Origin: Microglena sp. YARC
Lineage: Eukaryota; Chlorophyta; Chlorophyceae; Chlamydomonadales; Chlamydomonadaceae
NCBI GenBank assembly: GCA_022414725.1
Contig: CM039462.1
Location: 17,508,577-17,572,576 of the forward strand
Direction: 5' to 3'
Length of the DNA stretch: 64,000 nucleotides
The first letter of the stretch is position 1. Every line of letters begins with the position of its first letter. This document shows positions 1-11,700 of this stretch, piece after piece. Both the position numbers and the translations under genes were made by a program. The notes under the pieces were generated by a model. The model did no database searches. It was not told where the DNA came from and saw nothing but the letters and a program-made list of their open reading frames with translations.

Positions 1-452
1 CCCCCCCCCCCCCCCCCCCACACACACACACCACACACACACACAGAAGGCAGACAAAGGCAGGCCTTGCCCAGTCCTCCACCACCACCGAGGTTTGTAC
101 CCCACCCCACCCACCCCACCCCCACCCACCCCCCCACCACACACACCACCACACCACCACCACGCACACACACACACAGGAGGCAGAGAAAGTCAGCCAT
201 GCTCCCAGCCCTCCCCCCCCCCCCCCCCTCGTGTTTTGTAACCACCACAACCCCACACACAACCCCACCACCACCACCACCACCTCAACAACAACAACAA
301 CAATGACCACACACGCACACACGCAGGAGGCAGACAAAGGCAGGCCATGCCCTAGTCCTCCACCACCACCCCTAGGTTTGTAACACACCTCAACAGCAAA
401 CACAACAGCACACACACAACACACAGGAGCAGACACACACACACAGGACACT

Positions 453-487
<35 letters not shown>

Positions 488-562
488 AGGCACACACACC
501 ACACACAGGAGACACACACGCACACACACACACAGGAGGCACACACACACATACACAGGAGA

Positions 563-607
<45 letters not shown>

Positions 608-1043
608 ACACACACACAGGAGGCACACACAACACACACACAAGGGAGGAAAAAGAAAGGGATAAGAATTATTCACACACACACACACACAGGAGGCAGA
701 CCAACCGCACACACAGGAGACACACACACACACACACACAGGGGGCAGACCACACCACACAACACAGGAGCAGACACACACACACACACACACACAGGAG
801 GCAGACACACACACACACACAGGAGACACACACACACACACACACAGGAGTAATAGACACACACACACACACACACACACACAGGAGACAACACACACAC
901 ACACACACACGGAGGCAGACACACACACACACACACACACGGAGGCAGACACACACACACACAGGAGGCAGACACAGGAGACACACACACACACAGGAGA
1001 CACACACACACACACACACACACACACAACACACACACACACC

Positions 1044-1080
<37 letters not shown>

Positions 1081-1181
1081 AGGCAGACACACACACACAA
1101 GGAGGCAGACACAGGAGACACACACACACCACAGGAGACACACACAACACACACACACAACACACAGCACACAGGAGACAC

Positions 1182-1213
<32 letters not shown>

Positions 1214-1382
1214 ACACAGGAAGGCAGACACACACACACACACACAGGAGGCAGACACACACACACACACACACAGGAGGCAGACACAGGAGACACACAC
1301 ACACAGGAGACACACACACACACACACACACACACACAACAGGAGGCAGACACAGGAGACACACACACACACACACACAGGA

Positions 1383-1428
<46 letters not shown>

Positions 1429-1455
1429 AGGCAGACACAGGAGGCAGACAAAGAG
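1..1455. repeat. (CA)n/(C)n microsatellite block
   Basis: Nearly pure (CA)n broken by poly-C runs and by a recurring AGGAGGCAGACA spacer. Two copies of a short CCTCCACCACCACC-containing motif lie at about 75-105 and 355-385 and recur at about 1523-1550 and 1768-1800. Minus-strand open frames of Cys/Val runs are by-products of the dinucleotide repeat. No gene is seen. Confidence 0.95.
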
Positions 1456-1460
1456 AAAAG

Positions 1461-1757
1461 AGCCTAGAAGCTGCTACACGTAGCCCCAAAATGAAACAGT
1501 GACAGGCAGGCCCTGCTCTCAGTCTTCCACCATCACTCCGAGTTCCATAACGCCACTGTTTATTTGGGGGATTAAAAGCAGCAGCTTCGAGGCAGCTCCC
1601 TTTCCCTGTTCTTAGGCCGGACTTGAAGCAAGCTAGTGCAAACCAAAATCTGAATGGCAGGCATTCCAAATGCAGCTGAAAGTTTGGGGATAGACCCAGT
1701 GGCTGGCTGTTAGAGCTGGCTGGGAGCTGACATGCGTAGCCCCCAAAATAAACAGTG
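1461..1757. mobile_element. MITE family A, one full copy plus a terminal fragment
   Basis: Bases 1554-1757 form a roughly 200-bp element with terminal inverted repeats: the left end starts CACTGTTTATTTGGGGG and the right end finishes in CCCCCAAAATAAACAGTG. A second right-end fragment lies at 1461-1501. The same element recurs at about 13.5, 17.6, 19.0, 20.4, 25.9, 36.1, 36.7 and 60.8 kb. There is no coding capacity. I see no convincing target duplication for this copy. Confidence 0.7.
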
Positions 1758-1847
1758 CTTAAAGAGTTGCAGTCCTCCACCACCACCCCGGACTTGGTAA
1801 CGCTGTTTCAGTTACGTTGCCTGGCTCCAAACTTAACTGAGGAAACA

Positions 1848-1915
1848 AAAGATAACGCCTGGAGGGGCGTGGTGTTAAGGGGACCCTCCCGGACGCCGCA
1901 GCTGGGGAAAGTCAT
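1848..1915 (-). mobile_element. SINE 3'-tail fragment
   Basis: Contains the GATAACGCCTGG...GGTGTTAAGG segment that forms the 3' tail (minus strand) of the tRNA-derived SINEs at 24.9, 28.5 and 51.9 kb, without the tRNA-like head. The following segment (GCAGCTGGGGAAAGTC) is shared with 26.75-26.83 kb, so the two are related 5'-truncated copies or one subfamily. Confidence 0.5.
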
Positions 1916-2159
1916 CATGCCCGATGAGACATACCTTATGTTTGTGTATATAGTATCCTCGAGGATTATATACACCCTGGATTGTTACAAGTGACGCAAC
2001 CAACACAACAAAACTCACACAATGCAACGCAAACAGCAGTTGTGCAGCTCGATGAAACACAACGAATCACATCACAATAACGCAACGTAAGCGCACAACC
2101 CATTACACAACACTGTACAACACAATACAACACAATACAACACAATAACACAGCACAAC

Positions 2160-5100
2160 TAGGGCACAACAAACAAACAAATGCGTAGGAGTCTATCTTT
2201 GTGGCAGCTTTGGTAGTGGCAAGATAAACCACAACAAAACGTAAACTCACCCACTCACACCACTGAACTCATCAATGCGTATGAGTCTGCCTTTGGGGTA
2301 GGTTTGGGTATCGGAGATGGTAGTCGTAAGATAACATACCCACTCCACACCAAACTGAACACAAGAAAACAATACATTATTGGTAGTGCAAGATAAAACA
2401 GACAGTAAATCTTTGGGTAGCGTTGGTAGTGCAACATGAAACAATCATGAAATATACAACTCACACCACTGACACAAAAACGAAACATCTACTTTGGGGT
2501 AGCGTTGGTAGTGGCAAGATAAGAAAGAAACTACAACTCCACACCAGACAACAACAAACAAAGATGAACACACAAACACAGAGCGTAAAACTTTTGGTTT
2601 AGCCCGACAGAACACCGACTACCAACGTCCACCCACTACCAACAAACACGATGCGTATGAGTCTACTTTGGGGTAGGTTGGTAGTGGCGTTGGTACACAC
2701 AGAAAGCTACCAACTTCAGAACACCAACTCCATGAACACAAGGAAACAGAATGAGTCACTTTGGGGTAGGTTGGTAGTGGCTTGGGGTAAGTTTGGTTAA
2801 AGGGCAGATAAACCCGACAGAACACTAAGCCAATCCACACCACTGATCATGCGTATGAGTCTACCTTTGGGGTAGCGTTGGTAGTGGCAAGATAAACCAC
2901 GACAGAACACTACCAACTCCACACTGACACAAGAAACAATCATCATTGCGTATGAGTCTACCTTTGGGGTAGCGTTGGTAGTGGCAAGATAAACCACGAC
3001 AGAAACACTACCAACTCCAGCAGCCACTCACCCAACTGCCACACACAACAAACAATCGATGCGTATGAGTCTACTTTGGGGTAGCGTTGTAGTGGCAAGA
3101 TGAAACCACACAAAACGCTACCCACACACACTGGGGAACACAACAAATCATGCGTATGAGTTTACCTTTGGGGTCGCGTTGGTAGTGGTAGCCAAGTGGA
3201 TAAACCACAACAAACGCTACCACTCCACACCACTGAACACAAGAAACAATCATGCGTATGAGTCTACCTTTGGGGTAGCGTTGGTAGTGGCAAGATAAAC
3301 CACTGACAGAACATGCTACCAACAACATCCACACCTGAACACAAAGAACAATCATGCGTATGAGTCTACCTTTGGGGTAGCGTTGGTAGTGGCAAGATAA
3401 ACCACGACAGAACACTACCAACTCCACCCACTGAACACAAGAAAAATCTGCGTATGCCGTAGCGTGAGTCTACCTTTGGGGTAGCGTTGGTAGTGGCAAG
3501 ATAAACACGAAGAACCACTACAACTTCCACACCACTGAACACAAGAAACATCATGCCGTATGAGTCTACCTTTGGGGGGGTAGCGTTGGTAGTGGCAGAA
3601 GATAACGGCACAACAAAACGCTACCACTCCAACCACTGAACAGTACATGCTGCGTATGAGCTTTACCTTTGGGGTCCGCGTTGGTAAATTGCACGAACAC
3701 TTCCACACACTGAACAAGAACATCATGCGTATGAGTCTAACCTTTGGGTTATTGGTAGTGGCATAAAACGCGTACAGAACACTACCACTCCAACACTGAA
3801 CACAAGAGGAGAAAACAATTTAATATGGTCCTTTGGGGGAGCGTTGGTATGTGCAAGCAAGAATAAACGCTACCCGCACTTCAAACTCTGACGAAACATC
3901 ATAATAGCGTATGAAGTCTACCTTTGTGTAGGTTGGTAGTTGGCAAGATTCCAACTTCCAATGAACACAAGTAAACACAAGAAACAATCAATGCGTATGA
4001 GTCTACCTTTGAAGCGTTGGTAGTTGGCAAATAAACCACAACAAACGCTACCATCACTGACACCAGAAACAATTCATGGCGTACGAGTCTACCTTTTGGG
4101 GTAGCCGTTGGTAGTGGGAAGATAAACCCCAGAACACTACCAACTCACCCACTGAACACAAGAAACAATCATGCGTATGAGTCCTACCTTTGGGGTAGCG
4201 TTGGGGGTAGTGGCAAGATAACCACAGAACACTAACAACACTACCAACTGCACACCACTGCAAAACTTGACAAGAAACAATCATGCGTATGAGTCTACCT
4301 TTGGGGTAGCGTTGTAGTGGAAGATAAACTACCACAACTTCGACCCACCAATGGAACACAAAAACAATCATGCGTATGAGTCTACCTTTGGGGTAGTGTT
4401 GGTAGTGGCAAGATAACCACGACAAGAACAGACTACCACTCACACCATGAACACAAGAAACAAATCATGCGTATGAGTCTACCTTAGGGGGGTAGCGTTG
4501 GTAAGTGGCAAGATAAACCACATACAAAACGCTACGCGCACTCACACCACTGACAAAGAAAGCAATCATTGCGTATGAGTCCTACCTTTGGGGTAGCGTT
4601 GGTAGTGGGCAAGATAAACCACGACAGAACACTACCAACTCTCAATCACCACTGAACACAAGAAACAATCATGCGTATGAGTCTACCTTTGGGGTAGCGT
4701 TGGTAGTGGCAAGATAACCACAATAAATCCACGTCACAAAGAAACTAATCATGCACTAACTTTGGGGGTAAGCTACCATTGGCAAGAATGAACACCGAAC
4801 CTACCAATCACATCACTGAAACAACAAGAAACAATCATCAGCGTATGAGTCTACCTTTGGGGTAGTGGTTGGTGTGGCAAGCGTTGGTAGTAAGATAAAC
4901 CTTTGGGGGTATGGCGTTGGTAGTACCAACTCCATAAAAACAACACGCGTAAGTCTACCTGTGGGTAGCGTTGGTAGTGGCAGATACACCTCCACTCCGC
5001 TACACTCCAACAAGAAACAATCATTGCGTACGAGTATGCTAAGCCTTACCCTTTGGGGTACGTTGCGTAGTGGCAAGATAACAGAAAACTAACCAAACTC

Positions 5101-8100
5101 TATTCCGACCTACCTTGGGGTGCGTTGGTACAGATACACTACATCACTGAACCTAACAACATCCACATACGTGACACCACTGAAAACAAAGAAAGCAGTC
5201 ATTGGCGTATGAGTCTACCTTTGGGGTAAGCGTTGGTATGTGGCACAGAACACTCAGAACACAAGAACAATCATGCGTAAACAATAGCGTTGTATGGCAA
5301 GATAACCACTACAGAACCACTTCCACATCACTGAAGAACACAGAAAAATCATGCGTATGAGTCTACCTTTGGGGTAGCGTTTGGTAGTGGCAAGATAACC
5401 ACGACAAAACGCTACCACTCACATCACTGAACACAAGAAACAATCATGCGTATGAGTCTACCTTTGGTAGCGTTGGTAGTTGCAAGATATACCCCAACCA
5501 CACCACTGAACACAAGAAACAATCATGCGTATGAGTCTACCTTTGGGGTAGCGTTGGTAGTGGCAAGATAAACCACGACAGAACACTACAACTCCACATC
5601 ACTGAACACAAGAAACAATCATGCGTATGAGTCTAACCTTTGGGGTAGCGTTGGTAGTGGCAAGATAAACACGACAGAACTACCAACTCCACATCACTGA
5701 ACACAAGAACAATCATGCGTATGAGTCTACCTTTTGGGGTAGCGTTGGTAGTTGGCAAAGATAAACCACGACAGAACACTACCAACTCCACATCACTGAA
5801 CACAAGAAACAATCATGCGTATGAGTCTACCTTTGGGTAGCGTTGGTAGTGGCAAGATAAACTCACGACAGAAACACTTACCAACTCCACATCACTGAAC
5901 ACAAGAAACAATCATGCGTATGAGTCTACCTTTGGGGTAGCGTTGGTAGTGGCAAGATAAACCACGACAGAACACTAACCAACTCCACATCACCTGAACA
6001 CAAGAAACAATCATGCGTATGAGTCTACCTTTGGGGTAGCGTTGGTAGTGGCAAGATAAACCACGACAGAACCACTACCAACTCCACATCACTGAACCAC
6101 AGAAACAATCATGCGTATGGGTAGCGTTCTACCCGACGACAGAAAACTTTGCACAATACGTTGGTGAGTGCCAACCACAAGATAAACCACGATCAGAGAA
6201 CACTACCAAACGTCACATCACAACCCTGAACACAAGAAACAATCATGATCCTATGTATGAGTGTCTAACCTTTGGGGTAGCGTTGGTAGTGGCAGATAAT
6301 CCACGAGACAGAACACTACAACTCACATCACTGACACGAAGAAACAAGACACAATCATGCCGTATGAGTATGAGTCCCTTTGCGTGCGTTCGGTACCTTT
6401 GGGTAAGCGTTGTAGTGGCAAGATAAAACCACGACAGAACAAACTCCACATCACTGCAACTCATGCGTATGAGTCTACGATTTGGGTAGGAGTTACCCTC
6501 TTGGTAGTGGTAGTGTGCAAGATAAACCACGACAGAACACCGACCTTTACAAGTTGGTCTGTGGCATCAACTGAACACAAGAAACAATCATGCGTATGAG
6601 TCTACCTTTGCGGGGGCTTTGGTTTTGGCAAGATAGTACAACTATCCACACCACCTGCACAGATATGCCTGGAGTCTAAGCCTAACAAACCACTACAACT
6701 CACACAAAATCGCAAACACAAAAACAATCATGGTATGATCTACTTTGGGGTAGCGTTGGTATACAAGCTGGCAAACTACTAAACCTTTGGGGTACTCCAC
6801 ACCACTGACACAAGAAACAATCATGCGTATGAGTCTACCTTTGGTAGCGTTGGCGCAGTGGCAAGATAACCACGACAGTACACAGCTACAACTCCACATT
6901 CACTGAACACAAGAAACATCATGGTATGAGTCTCCTTTGGGGTATGCCGTGGTAGTGGCAAGATAAACCACGACAGACACTACCAACTCCAACAACATGA
7001 ACACAGAAACAATCATGCGTATGAGTCTACTGGGGTAGCGTTGGTAGTGGAAGATAAACCAGACAGAAAACCCCACATCACTGAACACAAGAAACAATCA
7101 TGCGTATGAGTTACTTTGGGGTAGCGTTGGTAGTGGCAAGATAAACCACGACAGAACACTACCGAACTCACACACTGAACACAAGAAACAATCATGCGTA
7201 TGAGTCTAACCTTTGGGGTAGCGTTGGTAGTGAAAGATACACACAAACGCTACAACTCCACATCACTGAACACAAGAAACAATCATGCGTAAATGAGTCT
7301 ACCTTTGGGTAGCGTTGGTAGTGGCAAGAAAAACCACGACAGAACTACAACTCCACACCACTGAACACAGAAACAATCATGCGTATGAGTCTACCTTTGG
7401 GTAGCGTTGGTAGTGGGCAAGATAAACCACAACAAAGCTACGCCACATCCACTCCACACCGAAAACACAAGAAACAATCATGCGTATGAGTCTACCTTTG
7501 GGGTAGCGTTGTAGGTTTGGCAACGGATAAACCACGACACGAACACACACCACTCCCACACCACTGAACACAAGAAACAATCATGCGTATGAGTCTACTT
7601 TGGGGTAGCGTTGTAGTGGCAAGATAAACCACGACAGAACACTACCGTACTCCACATACTGAACACAAGAAACAATCATGTGTATGAGTCTACCTTGGGT
7701 AGCGTTGGTAGTGCAAGATAAACCACGACAGAAACTACCAACTCCACATCACTGAACACAAGACAAATCATGCGTATGAGTCTACCTTTGGGTAGCGTTT
7801 GGTAGTTGGCAAGATAAACCACGACAGAAACACTACCAACTCCACACACTGAACACAAGAAACAATCATGCGTATGAGTCTACCTTTGGGGTAGCGTTGG
7901 TAGTGGCAAGATAAACCACGACAGAACACTACCAACTCCACATCACTGAACACAAGAAACAATCATGCGTATGAGTCTACCTTTGGGGTAGCGTTGGTAG
8001 TGGGCAAAGATAAACCACGACAGAACACTACCAACTCCACATCACTGAACACAAGAAACAATCATGCGTATGAGTCTACCTTTGGGGTAGCGTTGGTAGT

Positions 8101-8635
8101 GGCAAGATAAAACCTACGACAGAACACTACCAACTCCACATCAACTGAACACAAGAAACAATCATGCGTATGAGTCTACCTTTGGGGTAGCGTTGGTAGT
8201 GGCAAGATAAACCACGACAGAACACTACCAACTCCACATCACTCGAAACACAAGAAACAATTATGCGTATGAGTCTACCTTTGGGGTAGCGTTGGTATTG
8301 GCAAGATAAACCACGACAGTACACTACCAACTCCACATCACTTAACACAAGAAACAAACATGCATATGGGTCTACCTATGGGGCAGCATTCGTAGTGGCA
8401 AGATAAACACACAACAAACCACTAACAACTCCACACAACTCAACTCACACAACAACCATGCATATGGTGGACCTATGGGGCAGTGTTGGTAGAGGCAAGA
8501 TAAAACACAACCGAACACTAACAACTCCACACAACTCAACTCACACACAAGAACCATGTGTATGAATTTACCTACCTACACAGCACAACAGCACACAACT
8601 GAACACGACTTAACACAAGATCAAACCATGCACAG
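2160..8635 (+). repeat. 97-bp satellite derived from the AFG1 P-loop exon boundary
   Basis: About 66 tandem units with a 97-bp period, measured between clean units at 7861 and 7958. Each unit contains GAGTCTACCTTTGGGG and GTAGCGTTGGTAGTGGCAAG, which matches the start of the AFG1 P-loop exon at 8636-8673 with about two differences. The sequence just upstream also matches the intron end, but the acceptor AG has become CGTAT. Each unit carries a perfect 10-bp inverted repeat (GTTGGTAGTG/CACTACCAAC). Units at 5.3-8.35 kb are homogeneous. Those at 2.2-5.2 kb and about 6.1-6.9 kb carry many single-base indels. The last units (8.36-8.63 kb) are the most exon-like in arrangement but diverged. Short minus-strand frames here are not genes. 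Confidence 0.93.
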
Positions 8636-8763
8636 GAGTCTACCTGTGGGGCAGCGTTGGTAGTGGCAAGAGTCTCCTCATGGACTTCTTTTATGAGGCT
8701 GTCTCAGAATCTCTAGGCATGAAGCACAAACGCCGCATGCACTTCAATGCAGCCATGCTGGAG
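8636..8763 (+). CDS. AFG1: AFG1 exon with Walker A motif
   Basis: The acceptor is CACAG|GAGTC and the donor is GAG|GTGAGT. It reads [13 protein letters not shown], the nucleotide-binding P-loop, then [10 protein letters not shown] and [12 protein letters not shown]. The codon is split after its first base at the acceptor and the exon ends in phase 0. The intron upstream is the 97-bp satellite, whose unit copies this exon's first 38 bases. Confidence 0.9.
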
Positions 8764-11700
8764 GTGAGTGTCGGGATGTGTGGGGCTGTGTGGAGTAGGG
8801 TAGTGAGAGTAGTTGAACGTAGAAGTGCTGCATACAAAACAAACACTCATGTGCACTCACACCCACAATCGTACACACAAACATACACACGCATACACAC
8901 ACATAAACAAACACATGCACGTACATAAACACACACATGCACGCACATAAACACACATACACACACAGACATACACATACACACACAAACACACACATGC
9001 ACAAACACACACATACAGACACACACACACGCACACCCATGCGCACAAGTGTACGCACAGGCAAACACAAACACACACACAAACACACACACACACACAC
9101 CTGCATACATAACAAACACACAACACACACACACACACACATAAACACACACATGCACACACATACTCACGCACACACAAACACACATGCACACATTTAC
9201 AAACCTGCGCACACGAACACACATGCACACACATGTACACACACTCACACTCACATAAACACATACGTACGCACGCACACATGCAAACCTATTTTCCCCC
9301 AGGTGCACTGCCGCTGCATCGCATGGACAGGGAACGCACACTCACGCCACACCCCAGTCACACAACAATTCACACCCACACAGACACACACACAGACGCA
9401 CATGCACATGCCAATTTCCCCAGGTGCACTGCTCCCCCCCCCCCCCCCCCCCCCCTTGCATGCACAACACACACACAATATTCCCCCAGGTGCACTGCCG
9501 TATTTAGTTTTAGCTTTTTTTGGTTTTAGCAGGTGCACTGCAATCCATGACAGTAACCATGCCCTGAAGTTGTTGAGCCAGGAGGCCGAGGACAACGCAA
9601 TGCAGTCAAACAGTGGGGATGACCCACAAACACACACACGAGCACACACATAATATATACACGCACAACGCCTATTTCCCCCCAGGTGCACTGCCGTTTG
9701 CATCGGATAGACAAGGACCATGCCTTCAAGTTGTTGAGCCAGGAGGCTGATGACAACGCAATGCATTCAAACAGTGGAGATGACACACAAACACACACAT
9801 GAACACACACGAGCACACACATAAATATATACACACGCACACGCCTATTTCCCCCCCGAGTGCACTGCCGTCTGCATCGGATGGACGAGAACCATGCCTT
9901 GAAGTTGTTTAGCCAGGAGGCTGAGGAGTGCAGCATTCAAACAGTGGAGATGACACACGCTCAAACACGCACATGAACACACACACGAGCACACAATAAA
10001 TGTATACACACACACACACACACACACACCTATTTCCCCCAAGGTGCACTGCCGTCTGCATCGGATGGACAAGGACCATGCCTTGAAGTTGTTGAGCCAG
10101 GAGGCTGATGACAACGCAATGCATTCAAACAGTGGGGATGACACACAAACACACACATGAACACATACGTGCACACACATTAATAAATACACACACACAC
10201 AACTATTTCCCCCAAGGTGCACTGCCGTCTGCATTTGGATGGACAAGGACCATGCCTTGAAGGTTGTTGAGCCAGGAGGCTCGATGACTTCAATGCATTC
10301 AAACAGTGGAGATGACACACAAACACACACATGAACACATACGAGCACACACATTAATAAATACACACACACACACGCCTATTTCCCCGAAGGTGCACTG
10401 CCGTCTGCATCGGATGGACAAGGACCATGCCTTGAAGTTGTTGAGCCAGGAGGCTGATGACAACGCGATGCATTCAAACAGTGGGGATGAGGAGGAGGAA
10501 GAGGAGGAGGAAGAGAAAGATGTGGACAAACCCCTCCGAAAATATTGAAAGTAAGCAGGGCATCTTCAGGTGAGACAAGAGTTGGCAGTTGTTTTGTTTT
10601 TGTTTTTTTGTTGTGCGATTATGCTATGTTGTGTTCTAGTCTATCATGTAATGTATTGTGTTATGTAGTATATTATGAAATTGTGTCGTGTCGTGTCGTT
10701 ACGATGTGTGCACTCATCTTCAGGTGAGACAAGCGTGTGAACACTTTACGATCCCGACCTGCATGATTTGGAGCTGCACGATCTGCAGATGAGTAGTGAA
10801 CGGCAATATGATACCATGGCTTTGTATGATATAAAGTCATCATATGATATTGTACGATGCTGGCAGTCTGGCTAGGTTAGGTCACCATTTATGTGCAATA
10901 TCATGTCACGCAGTTTGTATGCTATCATATGATATCATACTCGCCTTTGGTCAACATAATATGATTTTGACATACGAACACGCACGCTGGCAAAAGGCAG
11001 GCTCCGCTCCCTAATCCCTAACAAATTTGTCAACTGCAGGTATTGGGATGGTGAGATGGCATGACAGAAGAGCGACAGCAATACTGGCAGCTTCACCACA
11101 CACCCGCACACACACACACACACACACCCGCGCACACACATGCACACGCGCACACTGCAGGCAGAAGGCAGGCTTATCCCTAACCCTAACACATCGTAAA
11201 CTGCAGGTATTGGGATGGTGAGGATGGCAAGACATAAGGCATCAGCAATAATGGCAGCTTCACCACACACCACACATACCTACCACACTCCCCCCCCCCC
11301 CCCCCCCAATACACACACAGCAGGCAGAATTCAGGCCCCATTCCCTAATCCCTAACGAATTGTAAACTGCAGGTATTGGGACGGTGAGATGGCACGACAG
11401 AAGAGCGCCAAAGCTGCCTTTTTGGCAATCAGAAGACACCTCAGGTACCTTTTGCTTTAGAACGCATGATTTATGTAACAAAAATATATGCTTTATCTGG
11501 CTTTATAATCAATTGTATGTATACCGGTAATACAAATAATATTAGGCCATGCTTGACAATGAATGGTGAATGCTTTATAATGTCATGCTTTAAAATGGAT
11601 GATTGTTTTTGGCGGTCAGAAGATACCTCAGGTACCTTTTGCTTTAGAATGCATGTTTAGCTGGAATGTAACAAAAATATATGCTTCGTCTGGCTTTTAT

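Noticed and set aside
352..1451. Long minus-strand Cys/Val-rich open frames
   Set aside because: They are translations of (CA)n/(GT)n and occur in more than one frame at once.
2160..8635. CRISPR-like appearance of regular repeats
   Set aside because: Repeats are 97 bp with no unique spacers of constant size, no cas genes, and the setting is a eukaryotic intron.
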